A stretch of DNA of 64,000 nt, taken from assembly GCA_030710605.1 (NCBI GenBank), contig CP092863.1, positions 106,440,099-106,504,098 of the forward strand. Reading direction: 5' to 3'. The stretch's first letter is position 1. Each line of letters begins with the position of its first letter. Of this stretch, positions 44,301-58,000 are shown in pieces. The notes beneath the pieces are model-generated. The model was not told where the DNA came from. It saw nothing but the letters and a program-made list of their open reading frames with translations, and did no database searches. The stretch is from Cordylochernes scorpioides (Eukaryota > Arthropoda > Arachnida > Pseudoscorpiones > Chernetidae). A program made the position numbers and the translations under genes.

Positions 44301-45267
44301 GATGGTTGGATGTCCTCTACTGGAGCTAATGGAGTGTCCTCAAAGGGATTCAGTTTTGTAATGGTAGGATACTCTGTCTCTGCGAAGTTGTGGCAGTTGG
44401 TGAGATTCTCTGCAGCTCCGTCGACAAGTTCTTCATCTTCTTCTTGTTCCAAACTGCCGTTAATTTCATCAGTTTGCATTAATATGGGTGGTATAACTTG
44501 TTCTTCTTGTTCCAAACTACCATTAACTTCTTCAGTTTGTATTAGAGCAGCTTGTGGTGGTTGTTCTTGTTCCAAACTACCGTTAATCTCTTGTTCAGGT
44601 GCGGTATCTGTCTCTTGTGGGTTGATTCTGGATACTGCCAAGTCCATAGTCTTGCTCACTATCTCTGATGCAAGTTTATTAACCATTGCTGCGGTAATTT
44701 CTTGTTCATCATCCAAGCCTGTTGCTTCTTGATCTTCTCTAGGCATTTGGCTCTCTGAAGATTGTTGGATATCTTCCTGTGGTTCATCGAGGAAGAGTTG
44801 TTTCTGGACATCTGAGATTTGCTTGTTGCTGTCTCCTTCGAAGTTGGGGAGAAGTAGATCGTCGATGGGTGGTGTTGGTAAATTTCCCAGAGGATTGGAT
44901 GTGTCCATCGGGAACAGAGGAGTCTGATGGCCGTTCGTGCCGCTGCCATTGATGGCCATTGGGAAAGGTATTGGCGATGTTGCCAAAGTACTGATTACAT
45001 CAGCAGGATTCCGTAGGAAGACTACGATGACTGTAATATTGTCTTGAGAACCACGAGCTCGTGCATCCTCCACAAGTTTTTCTGCGGTCTTATCCGGGCT
45101 TCCCTTTTCGTTGACCAAATAGGACTTCATCGTGGCTACGACGTCTTCCATGGTCATCCGGTCCCATAGTCCGTCACAGGCCAACACCAGCAAGTCTTCA
45201 GTACCATCAAGGTCCACCTTAACTATGTCAGGCTCAGAGGTTATCACAGGCTTGTGCTCCAGGTCTC
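41378..45267 (-). CDS. PPM1F: PPM1E/F-like phosphatase, terminal exon with repetitive charged tail
   Basis: Acceptor TGTTGCAG|GAGACC. The first 90 residues finish the PP2C core ([14 protein letters not shown] and [14 protein letters not shown]). About 43360-44050 encodes 10-11 diverged repeats of the type [18 protein letters not shown], about 20-25 residues each. About 41520-42545 encodes a basic Thr/Pro/Lys/Ala-rich stretch with many TTKPT- and PPKTT-like motifs, and the last 60 residues are acidic again. The 3.9-kb frame is free of stops, whereas antisense open frames are a by-product of its composition. Confidence 0.88.
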
Positions 45268-45981
45268 CTGCAACAAATCACCATTCATTCATCCATCCAT
45301 TATTATTATTATTATTTTTTTTAAATTTGGAATGTCATTGTTATTTCTCTCTAATCTACTCCTTAAAAGTATCTTTCTTTCTATCCACCTGATAAAGTAC
45401 AATTTTTGATTAGCAATTGGAAACAAAAATCATGATAAATCAAGAAATTGGGTTGGCCAAATATCACGGAGCAAGCTAAATAAACGTTTAGTTTATTTTT
45501 GCTCCACTAGATGGCGCTCTGCCATCTAAAAAGCACATATGCTCGTGGTCAGGAGATGCCTTCTTTATTTTTAATATATATATATATATGTAGATGGAAA
45601 TTTTCCCGGGAGGATATTGATCTATAGAGACAAGGTCGCCTCTCCTGTCAAAATAGACGTCAAAACTAGACGCCATCTATTGACCATCACCGCAAACTAG
45701 CGGCCTCAGATCGGTGACAAAGCCACAACACCAGCTTTGGCAAACTGAGAAGCGTCCAACTAGAGACCATGGTTTCGGGCTAATAGCCCTCGTCAGTCTA
45801 GGGCGGACTTTATTCCATAAGATCCACATGGGATCTAATGGAATCTTGACAATCTGCCAAAGAGGTGTTTAGCTGGCAAAGTTGCTGGGCCAATTCTATG
45901 GCTAAAATATAGATGGAAACTTTGCCGGGAGGAAATTCATCTAGAGACAAAGGTCGACTCTCCTGTCAAAACCAGAAGCCA

Positions 45982-46061
<80 letters not shown>

Positions 46062-49000
46062 ATAAATACAAATCAATAGGAGATTTCTGTTGATTTTTGG
46101 GATTGTTGAGATTAATGCTATGGTAATGCAGTGGCAAGAATCTTGAAAGTATAATAATAAAAATAGTAAAGATTAGAAATTGCTTTAATTGAGCTTTTGG
46201 AATATAGAAAACATTTGATAAAAGTACTGCCTGGCTTAAGGTGTAAGAATAAAAAATGAAATACTTATTTACATAATGTACAAAAGGGTTGAGCCGGCCA
46301 TTGGGATAAAACAACAACGAGTTTTTATAGGGGAAGAGTGACCTCTGGCGGTCGATTTAGCAGAGTATTTGAATCTATGAAATTATAATTTAAAATAAAA
46401 TAATATTTTTATATAACATATATATACAGTTAAACCTGTCTATAACGCCCGATTTTAAATACGTAGTACGATGTGATTTACATTAAAAGTGACCTGTCTA
46501 TATATAATGTAATCCAAATCAATAAATAGTGCATGATGTTTCGGCAACAATACTGTTGTTGGTTGAGTTGGTCTTGTTATCTTATGTTTCTCTTAATCTC
46601 TTTGCATAAGCCTCCTCCTTAAAAGTAAAGAAAAAAAATCTTTGCTAAATAAATAAACAAGAACTAGAGGATCCCACCTAAGGACAGCTAGTACTGTGGA
46701 GTGAGAAGCCAGGAGTAGCTCTGAGAACCTGAGAAGCATCTACCTAGGTCTTGAAACCATGGTCTTCAGTTGGACACTTCTCAGTTTACCAAAGCTGGTG
46801 TTGTGGCTTTGTCACCGACATTAGTCCTCTAGTTTGGTCAATGGTCAATGGCGATGGTCAATAGATGGTAGCTAGTTTTGATGTCTATTTTGAACTAAAG
46901 AAGTTAGAATACTATTTATCTAAAGACAAGTAAAAGAAAATAAGACCAAATAATTTATTAGTGTGTGATGTTTCGGCAACAACATTGTCACTATCATCAG
47001 ACAAAAGAATAAATGAGAAAAAATATTACAGCAAGTTCTTAAATAGTACTGTTATCAAGTGTTTAAACAAGATAACAGATAAGGAATTTTTTGTTGTTGT
47101 TTTTCTGTTATCTTGTTTAAACACTTGATAACAGCACTATTTAAGAACTTGCTGTGATATTTTTTCTCGTTTATTCTTTTGTCTGATGATGGTGACAATG
47201 TTGTTGCCGAAACGTCACACACTATTAAATTATTTGGATTACATCTTATTTTCTTTTATTATAAATCTAAAATCCAAATTGTGCTTTATCATCTAAATGT
47301 ATCATTTAGTGAGAGGAATCAGTAAAATAAAGTATTACAATCTGACTTTAGTACACTCCAGGAATCTAGGTCATATAAAGAGAATATTACAAGCTGGAAT
47401 GTTATGACAAATTTTTCACCATGACATAAATCTTATGAAATAGATCCGCCATACTTACCGAAGGCTCTGGAGACGGCCAGAATGCCGTTAACTCTCCAAG
47501 TTCCATAGAAAAGGACCAGACCACCAGCATCCTCAATTCTCTCCTTCTCATCCTGCACCATTCCAGTTGTTTACATTGTTACAGTACGTTTAGGATTATA
47601 GCATAGTGTGTGTTGTTCACGAGTTCATCCTCTATTTGCATATGTGGTTTTGTTTACTTTTATGTTTTTGAACCTATAACCCAAATTGTATTGTTGTTGT
47701 TGTTTCTTGTCCCCTTGTGTAAAGATTACACAAATTCCATGAGTCCATGCTCCTCGAGCTGTTTTATAATAAGCAGCGGCCTCTCCCAAAGGTCCTGTTT
47801 AGTGCATCTAATGCAAGCAAAATGTGTTCTGGAGCTGCAGGTGCCAAGCTACATTTTAGGAAAGTGGGGTAGATTTTGTTGTTATTTTCTATCTTCAGTG
47901 GCTTGAGATGGCCTGTTCTAAATCTTGTTAGTGTTGTTTGATGCTGTCTGAGGTTCAGAGCTCTTCCTGGGTCCATTCCACTGTACCAGCTGTACTTAGA
48001 TGGGATCCTCCAAATTGTTACAGTACAATTAGAATTATAGCATAATGGGTGTTCAGGTAGAGTTCATCCTCTATTTGCTTATGTGTTCTTGTGTTTACTT
48101 TATGTTTTTGAACATATAATCCAAATTGTACATCATTTATGTGGGAATGTATAGGGTTCATTTTGATATGGTATAATTAGGATTATAGCATAGTGGGTGT
48201 TCAGGAACAACACTCATGGGCAAAAATTAAGTTTTGTAATATTTGATGTTGCCTGTTATCTATCTTTTGAAGGAGACAGAGTTTGTTCACACATGGTTAT
48301 CTTGTGTGTCTTCAATAAAGGTCACTGTAATATCTTTCAGAGTTATAATCCAGATATACATGCTGAAAGGTACAACTTCCTTAAGTTTTGTCAATGAGTG
48401 TATCTTTCAGAGTTATTGTCTGAATCCCGATATACATGCTGAAAGGTACAACTTCCTTAAGTTTTGTCAATGAGTGTATCTTTCAGAGTTATTGTTTGAA
48501 TCCCGATATACATGATGAAAAGTATAACTTCCTTAAGTTTTGTCCATGAGTATATATTGAGGAGTATAGCTATTTAATCCCATATACTTGGATGTGGTGT
48601 TACCTGACATTTCAAATTCCCAATTAAGAACTCACCTGACGATCCGGCTTGTGAGGTGACATGATGATCTTAGGGGATCCTTGCTTCACCAGCAAGGCCT
48701 GGGAATCTCCAAGCCAGGCCAAGTAGAGCTCCTTCTCACACAGAATGGCGCAGAGGGCAGTTGAGCCGCTCTTCAGGGGCTGAACACAGTCAAGTTTGTT
48801 AGAGTGAATATCATCTAGTTAGATACATTTAGGTTAATTACTAGGAAGTCTGTAAAATTATGGTCTAAGCCATTGGTTTTCAACTGCTACGACCAGGGAT
48901 CAAATTCGCATTGAACACATATCTAACTAAAAAAAATATGCTCCAATGGCTCCCGATACTGGCTCACTTGTAAATGCAAAAGTCGAACTGCTTTTCACAC

Positions 49001-52000
49001 GTGTAAACATGTGGTGTACTTACAGTAAAAGCAGTTGCCAACTTCTACCCACCATGATTATACTAACTCCGCCTTTGCCGGTCCCAAGCCCGGATGAAAA
49101 AGGAGGAGGGGGAGCAGTAACAAGCTCACTAAAAAACCTGGGCTCAGCTGGCCCGGCTGATAGTATCCTGTAAGGGCTCAAGGATACAGGATGAGCAGCA
49201 TTTGTACTCCATGTTAGGAGTAGCTGCACATGGTGTTTGTTCCTCATGTCAGAGGCGGCCATTTCTTCTGGAGTTAAGTCGGCCTGCCACTGAGTAGTGC
49301 TCCCAGTCTTAATCACAAAGGCAGACGCATTCTACTTCACCCAGTCATGATGGTTGTCAAACAGACACCAATCAAGGGTCACAACTTGATACCCTAAAAT
49401 GATTGAGTGGAGATAAGAAGGAAGAAGACAGAATTTCTACTGTATATATGTAATAATATATGCAAATAAGTTTTCTAACTGGGGAATTTTATAAAAAGTG
49501 AATAAAAAGGCTTTGGTGCTATTTAGCCTAATAGATTAGGATCCTAAGTAGAAGGCAGAGGTTTGTACAAACAGATCAGTGTCACACTGCAAGCAAAACT
49601 CACCGGAGAAAAATTGCTCAGTTTCTCAAGGAGGTTGTTATCAGTCATTAGGAATCCTTCTCTGATGGCTTTAGCCGGATCTGTGAGGAACTCTGGGTGG
49701 GAGGCGATGTTCTGGTGAAGGTAGGTGGAGACGTAGGAGGCCGAGTCTGTGCCAGCATGGCCGTCAAACACTGCGTAGTAGCAGTAGTGGGGGGCACCCT
49801 CCTGCGCAACACACACCTTTGTTTTGACACATAAAACTCAATATCCCCACGCTAGAGATAATTGAGTAAATTTACAATTGTTAAAAAGAAACAGTTATGA
49901 TAAGGTAAAATTTGGATTATACAGTTAAAAATAGGGTGCTATAGACAGGTCACTTTTAATGTAAATATAGCATTGTACTACGTATTTAAAATCGGGCTCT
50001 ATAGAGAGGGAGGCTCTATTTAGAGGGGGCCCTATAGACAGGTTTAACTGTATATTATAAACACCCTCCTGCGCAACACAAACCCCAACTTAATTTCAAC
50101 ACACAAAACATGATATCCCCGATAGAGATAATTGAGTCAATTTACAATTGTTAAACAGAAACAGTTATGAACACAAGGTAATAAGACCGAACCCAAATAA
50201 ATAAATAGTCTGACATTTCGGTAACAGCATTGTTACCATCTTAATTGTGCCTTATCAGAAACAATTATGATAAGGTACAATTTGGATTTTATATTATAAA
50301 CACAGTTTTCTCACTATGTACTAAGTGTCAACCTGCAACCCTAAAACACAATATTGACTGCATTGACTCATCCATTGATGAGCTCTACTCTTCCCCAGCA
50401 GACACCATCAAAAGTCTCAAGCTTTACAAGCTTGATATCCTAATATAATTGAGTGGAGATAAGAAAGAAGAAGAACACAAGGTAATACAGTAGAAACTCC
50501 CTGTAAAGGACAACACCTAATTGCAGAGCCAAAGTGTCCATTAGAGAAAGGCGTCCTCTTACCGGAGAGTTGCTAAATAGTAAAAATGGTAATTTTACAA
50601 ATGTGAAAACTATCCTTTGTAGAGAGTTTGTCAAAAATAAAATGTTGAAATATCTATATATATAAAAATGAATGTTTGTATGTTTGTCTGTTTGTTTGTT
50701 GGTTTGTATGTCCGGTATACAAATTCGCAGTAGTTCACTAATTCAAACCAAAATTTCCATACATAGGTAAAAAAATATGGGGAAGACGATAGGCTATTTT
50801 AAAAAAATATATAAATCAATTATTAAAACTATATATTTTTAGTCAGAAAATGATGATGACGATATTGCTGTATCATGTTTGATTATTAGATACATAATTA
50901 TATCGGGAAAAATTCCAAAAAGCAGAGACCACGGGTGAAACCAGTTCATTATTTTGTACGCAGGAACAAAATTCTAACAGAAAAACATTCATTCGAGCAG
51001 AAAACAAAAGCCAGATCATCTTTCTATAAAAATATCGCTTCTCAGACACAAAGTTTGGAGCGGGACGTTGCACAAAAGTGACATCCACGCCGCCAATTTA
51101 TAATTGTAACGAATAGTATTTGAATAAAAACATTTGATCGGGTAAAACCCGGGCGTTACCCTGGTCATTCGGCTAGTATGATATATAAGGAAAACAGAAC
51201 GCCATATATACAGTAGAACTACCTCCATGTAAAGGACAACACTTAATTACAGAGCCAAAGTGTGTTTTAGAGAGGCGTCCTCTTACCAGTGAGCTAATAA
51301 ATATTTAAAAAATGGTAATTTTGCAAATGAAAATTGTCTTTTGTAGAGATGTGTCCGGTAAAGGGAGATTATACTGTAAAACCAAATAAATAAATAATGT
51401 GTGACGTTTCGGTAACAGTGTTACCCGTTGGAGGACTGACACAAGTCCGAAAGCTTGAAAAGAAAAAGATATACAAGAAAATTAGCCCTGGAAGTTTTAT
51501 TTATTTTATAACTAGACGTATGACCCGGCTTCGCCCGAGAATTCCCCCGATTGCAATTTCCTTCATACTGAAAGTACATCAATAATAAATATTAGAAGTG
51601 CCATAGAATAGCAATACAGAAGTAACACATAAACTACAGGGAAAAAGTGTGTGATGGCAAAAATTGTATTATATTAGTGTTTAGGTATTTGATTTAATTA
51701 ATATAGTTGATATAATAATATATATGAGTTTTAAAAATTGTAAAAAAAAAATACATCGGCCGGGAATCGAACCCAGGCCGCCCACGTGGCAGGCGAGCAT
51801 TCTACCACTGAACCACCGATGCTTATTAAAAATGGCCATATTTGGGTATTCATTCCATTCCGGATTACTCAGCGTAAAAAAAAAGTTCTTCAAATGAAAA
51901 AAATAAATAGCCAAAAATACTAATCAAAATGTAGCCGAAAATTTTACTCAGGTTTATAAAAGCGACATGCAAAATTTGGTACCAATTGGTTCAGTAGTTT

Positions 52001-55000
52001 TTGAGTTTATCGCGAAACAGACAGACAGACATTGACTTTTATATATATATAAGAGATAAATGTGCCATACGTTACAAATATGATATTACAAATGATTATA
52101 AATGTGTTTGGTTACTTGAACTTAATGGTGTGGTTGGGACTTGAGCATGAACCAAGAAGGGTCATTGTAGGAATGTTTTTATTCAGATAGTGATAAATCA
52201 CAATTTGGATTATAGATAATAATACAAGGATATAAGACCTAATCCAAATAATTTATTAGTGTGTGACGTTTTGGCAACAGCATTGTTACCATCATCAGAC
52301 AAAAGAATAAATGAGAACATGGTGACAATGTTGTTACCGAAACGTCACACACTAATAAATTATTTGGATTAGGTCTTATTTTCTTGTATTATAATCTATA
52401 ATCCAAATTGTGCTTAAACATGCTGTGATAAAATTTCTCATTCAGTACTTTTTATTATTTTGTCTGATGATGGTAACAACGCTGTTGCCAAAACGCCACA
52501 CACTAATAATTTATTTGGATTAGGTCTTATTTTCTTATTTTATTCAGATAAAAAAGTGCTCAATGCAGGATTCAATCAGGGAATCATGGCTTCAGGAAAT
52601 CAATGTTTTTTTTAAATATAATTTCACCAAAGTGTATCTGGATCATAATGCCATGATAAATGAAAGCTGCACCCCAACACCCCATTCCATAAGATTAACT
52701 AATGAAATGTGTGTAATCTTTACATAAGGGGATAAGAAACAACAACAAATCAAAGGTTTATATCAACTCACCCAATGACCCCAACAGTACATTTTGTTTC
52801 TTATCCCCTTGTGTAAAGATTACACGAATTCCATGAGTTCATGCTCCTCGAGCTGTTTTATGATAAGAAGTGCCCTTTCCCAAAGGTCTTGTTTAGTGCA
52901 TCTAATACAAGCCAAAATGTGTTATGGAGCTGCAGATGCCAAGCTACATTTCGGACAAGTGGGGGTAGATTTTGTTATTATTTATTTACAATATTTTTAT
53001 TACAGCACATTTTAAAAGAAAGGGGTGATAAAGCACAATTTGGATTATAGATTATAAACACAAAAATTCAGTACTTTTGTCTGAAGATGATAACAACGCT
53101 GAAACGTCACACACTATTTATTTATTTGGTCTTATTACCTTGTGATTTTAAAAGAAAGAAACCCAGTAGACATCAAAAACTGTCAAGCTAGCCAGATGCC
53201 AGAAATTCTAGAAGAGAGACAAACAAGAAGAAGGAAGCAAGCATAGCGGAAGTTTGTTGAGGAGGAGAAAGGGCTGATGGAAGCTGTGACCCACTTAGAC
53301 TAGGGAGAAAGACCTCTTGTGAATTCATTTGACCTAGGGATGATCAAATTCAAATGAGTCACTCCTTCCTGTCTCCAGTTGCTGGTCTCTTCAGCATCCT
53401 TATAACTGTGGAGTACATCAACAGCTATTGCAACGACTGTTGAAAAGATGGTACAATATTATTTTAGAGAAATTATAGTAAAACCTATCTAAAGTAACTT
53501 TTAAAATTAAAGATACTTCAGCAAGTAAATCTTTTTATAAAATTGAACAATTAAAAAAGGTTTCCGGAGACGAGTTTCCTTTTATGATGCATTAGCGCGC
53601 CATCTGTTATCAAAATTTGAAACTATTATAGACGCGTAAGATTCTTTTTAAAAATAAACAATTTCTACTGTCCTTACTGCAATGGAAAAATTAAAGGGAG
53701 GGCCTGGCTCATCAGTGGTGAACCCTCCCAGCGGTTTCACCAGTTTAATCTACCATACCGCCGTTATATTGCATTTTTGGAACTTCCTTTTATAGTGATA
53801 CTGTTGCTAGACTCTTGGAATGGGTGTTTTAGATGAACTATGGACATAAGCTTTGAGGACAGCAGAATTACATACAATTATAAATATATAATATGCTTCG
53901 AGCAATCACTCTTCCACAAACATTGTGGAAGGTATCTGCTGTCCTCAAAGTTTATGTCCATAGTTCATCTAAAATACCCATTCCAAGAGTCTAACATCAG
54001 TATCACTATAAAAGGAAGATTAAAAAAATGCAATATAACAGCGGTATGGTAGATTAAACTGACGAAACCGTTGTGAGGGTTCACCTCTGATGAGCCAGGC
54101 CCTCCCCATTAATTTTATATATATATTTTTTTTCCATTGCAGTAAAGACAGCATAAATTGTTTCTTTTTATTTCAAATACCATCCCAAGGACATCTCTGC
54201 CCTTCCACAGGATAACATATATAATGAATAAAACGCCGCCTAAAACCTCCAGAAACATTTTTAATTGTTTAATTAATGTTCAGGAGATTTAAATCATTTT
54301 ATGTTAAATCTTTTTATAATAATAGTAAAAAGATTTACTGGCCGAAGTATCTTTAATTTTTTGAGAGCTATGAATGCCGGCCAGGCAGCCTCTATCTTGA
54401 CAATATGTAAAATAAATCCATATTTTTATAAAGTACCAAAGAGGAGGGGGAGCAGTAACAAGCTAACTAAAAAATCTGGGCTCAGCTGGCCCGGCTGATA
54501 GTACCCTGTAAGGGCTCCAGGGATACAGGATGTACTCCATGTTAGGAGTGGCTGTACATGGCGTCTGTTCCTCATGTCAGAGGTGGCCATTACATATTGG
54601 AGCTAAGTCAGTGGCCTGCTACTGAGTAGTGCTCCCAGTGGAGACGCCGGTTATGTAAATTTCCTCTTTTTTTTTTTTGCTTATTCAGCCAGAAGATTTA
54701 CATATTTGTAAATATAATTCTGTATAAAAGGATGTGTAAGTTTAATAAAAGTGTGTCAGATCGGGTGCTGGTGAATTATTAGTGTCATCTGGGTTTCTGG
54801 TGTTGTGGGCACTTTTAAAGAAGCATATAGGCTTCGTTTGGAGACCAGAAGAAATCTGGCAAGAAGATACAGTCAACACAACTATTTAGATAGGGCCAGA
54901 CATATCCAGAATGCGGCAAGCTTTCCGGGCTTTGTAAGTGAGGCAGTGATCGTATCCGAAACACCCATTCTTAATGACAAAGGTATTTTACTTCATCCAC

Positions 55001-58000
55001 ACCAAAGTCTCAAGCTCTACAAGATTGATATCCTGATAGGATTGAGATAAGACAACAGGGGACGTACCGGCAGTTGAGAGTTGAGGTCAGGGTGTACCAC
55101 GTGTCTGTCCTCCATCTTGCGCCTCTGGTTCTTGACGGCACACACCGAAGTCACAAAGGGACAGTCCATCATCTGGGGACTAATCAAGTCTTCAGGGGGG
55201 TTGTTCTCGCACAGGTTGTGGATGTGACTGATGGTGTCAGAGTGGAGCTTCTCCGCGCTGAAGTCGGCTGCGCAAACATCCACAGCGTGTTATCTAAATG
55301 TACAATTGTACTCCACTATACTACAATCTGGTGCCTAGTAAGTACAACCTACCTGCCAACAGCAGCATTGTCAAAAAGAGAGGAGAAAAACCTATTTAAA
55401 AATCCTGAGTTCAACTGACCCAGTTGATAGACCTCAGCAAGGGTTCCTCTCCAGAGATACAGAGAAACTGTCTGTATTCATGTTAGAGTCAGCAGTAAAG
55501 GCTTCCATGTTAGGAACAGTTTCAAATTACAGGCAAAGTCGGACTTTCAACAAAGTGTGACTGGATCATGGTGCCATGATCAACTAAAGCTGCACCCCTA
55601 CGCCCTATTCTATGAGATCAGTGAACTCATGGAATTCGTGTGATCTTTACACAAGGGGATAAGAAACAACAACAATCTTGCCTGAATCATGGTGCCATGA
55701 TCAACAAAAGCTGAATACCTACACCCCATATGCATGCACTCATAGAATTCATGTACTATTTGCACAAGGGGATAAGAAACAACAACAACAATCTTGTCTG
55801 GAGCATGGTGCCATGATTAACAAAAGCTGCATCCCTACACCCCATATGCATGCACTCGTGGAATTCATGGAATTTTTGCACAAGAGAATAAGAAACAACA
55901 ACAATCTTGTTAACACAATGAATTAGCACTCTATTATCAGAAATTTAAGCTATTTTCTAACACATGTAATTCTTTTTCAAAAAGAGTAGAGACATGGTGT
56001 AAGGTAATGAGCATCATTACCATCCTAGTATGAATGTAAACTATGCACCCAGTTACCAAAACCTCATCCCAAGCAGAGTTCTAATCATTTGATCAAAAGA
56101 ATATCCAGTCAATATAAACAACTATTCAAGAAAGATCTAGCTACAACATATGGCCATAACATTGGTTTTCCCTTCAATTTAACCATTAAACCCACCTTTC
56201 TCACCAACACTGGTTGAATTTTAAAAAATCTTTTACAAGGTAAATAAAAAAGATCAAATCCAAATAAATTAATAGAATTAATTCCAATAATAAATTGGAT
56301 TTAGTTTTATTATACTTTGTATTTCTAATCTATAATCAAAATTATACCTTATCAAAAAAAAAAGTGCTTTAACTTATATTAATTTCTAAAAATAAATAGA
56401 AACTTTTCTGAGACTAATTTGCATAGCTAATTTCTAAATTCTTAAGCTACTTTACATATGCAACAATGGAATTTGGTGAGATTTTTAGAGCAATTTGACA
56501 TATGCAAAAATGATTGACATGGTATTAAAGAGTTAGTATATAGGAATACAACATATATCAAATTCAATTTTGTTTAATTGGAAAATACTTTGTTATAGTT
56601 AAATTGTTGCATATGTTAGATCTCAAAATAAGAAGTCTTGACACCAGAAGTGCACACAATCCGTTATCCATTCTATAAATCTGGTCAAAGTCTCAAGCTT
56701 TACAAGCTTGATACCTTAATATCATTGAGTGGAGATAAGAAAGAAGAAGATAAATCTGGTACAGTATATACTTTGTTAAAATAAAGTGTACACAGCACTG
56801 AAGGGTGGAATCTCAGAAATGGTTTTCAAGAAAACTATGGACATAAGCTTATAGGACAGTAGAATTACATGTTGTCATTTAATTACACTTGTAGAAGTTT
56901 GTATTATGTATAAAAGAAACATTCATGCTTTTAAATCCTTACAAGGTAATAAGACCAAATCCAAATAAATAAATAGTGTGTGACATGTTCAACCTGATGT
57001 ACCACCTTAAACCCTTTTTCTCTCATTCAGTACTTTTGTCTGAAGATGGTAACAACGCTGTTACCGAAACGTCACACACTATTTATTTATTTATTTGGAT
57101 TTGGTCTTATTACCTTGTGTTGTACACATATATATATATGAGAAAACAATTGAAAAAAAAAAAAAATAATAAAAAGGTCATGTGTTGATATTAAAAATAA
57201 TGAAGGCATATCCTGACCAAAAGCACATGTTATATATACAGTAGAACTACCAATCTGTAAAAGACGACATTTGCAGAGTCAAAATGTCCTTTAGGGAGAA
57301 GTATCCTTTTACCAGAATGTTACTAAATGGTCATTTTGAGAATGATAATTGTCCTTTGTAGAAACACAAGGTAATAAGACCAAATCTAAATAAATAAATA
57401 GTGCATGACGATTGGTAACAGCGGTTACTGAAACATCACACACTATTTATTTAGTCTTATTACCTTGTGTTTTTAATCTATATTCCAAATTGTACCTTAT
57501 CATCCTTTGTAGAGAGGTGACCTTTTATGGAGGTTCTACTTTATGTATGGGAAGAATATAAAAGCCATTCTGGTTAACAAAGAGTGCTACAACAAGAGGT
57601 ATGGAAATGAGATCTACTCTGTTACATATCGGCTAACCACACATCAATAACTCCGCCTTTGCCGGTCCCAAGCCCGGATGAAAAAGGAGGAGGGGGAGCA
57701 GTAACAAGCTCACTATAAAACCTGGGTTCAGCTGGCCTGGCTGATAGTACCCTGTAAGGGCTCCAGGGATACAGGATGAGCAGCGTTTGTACTCCATGTT
57801 AGGAGCGGCTGTACATGGTGTCTGTTCCTTATGTCAGAGGCGGCCATTTCTTTTGGAGCTAAGTCTGCCTGCCACTAAGTAGTGCTCCCAGTCTTAATGA
57901 CAAAGGCAGATGCATTTTACTTTACCCAATCATGATGGTCTCTCAAGCTTTACAAGCTTGATACCTTAATATGATTGAGCGGAGAAAAGAAAGAAGAAGA

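Noticed and set aside
41396..44949. Several open frames of 80-194 codons on the plus strand and other minus frames
   Set aside because: They lie wholly opposite or out of frame with the repetitive 3.9-kb phosphatase exon and follow its biased composition; the PP2C motifs fix the true frame.
49020..49316. Conserved-looking frame ([11 protein letters not shown] ... AASDMRN) on the minus strand of S1
   Set aside because: The same words appear in every S1 copy because the copies are similar in DNA; frames break freely and there is no independent sign of protein constraint.
54805..55050. 81-codon plus-strand frame
   Set aside because: Its end is the RNase H LINE tail segment and it runs against the phosphatase exon; no domain seen in the rest.
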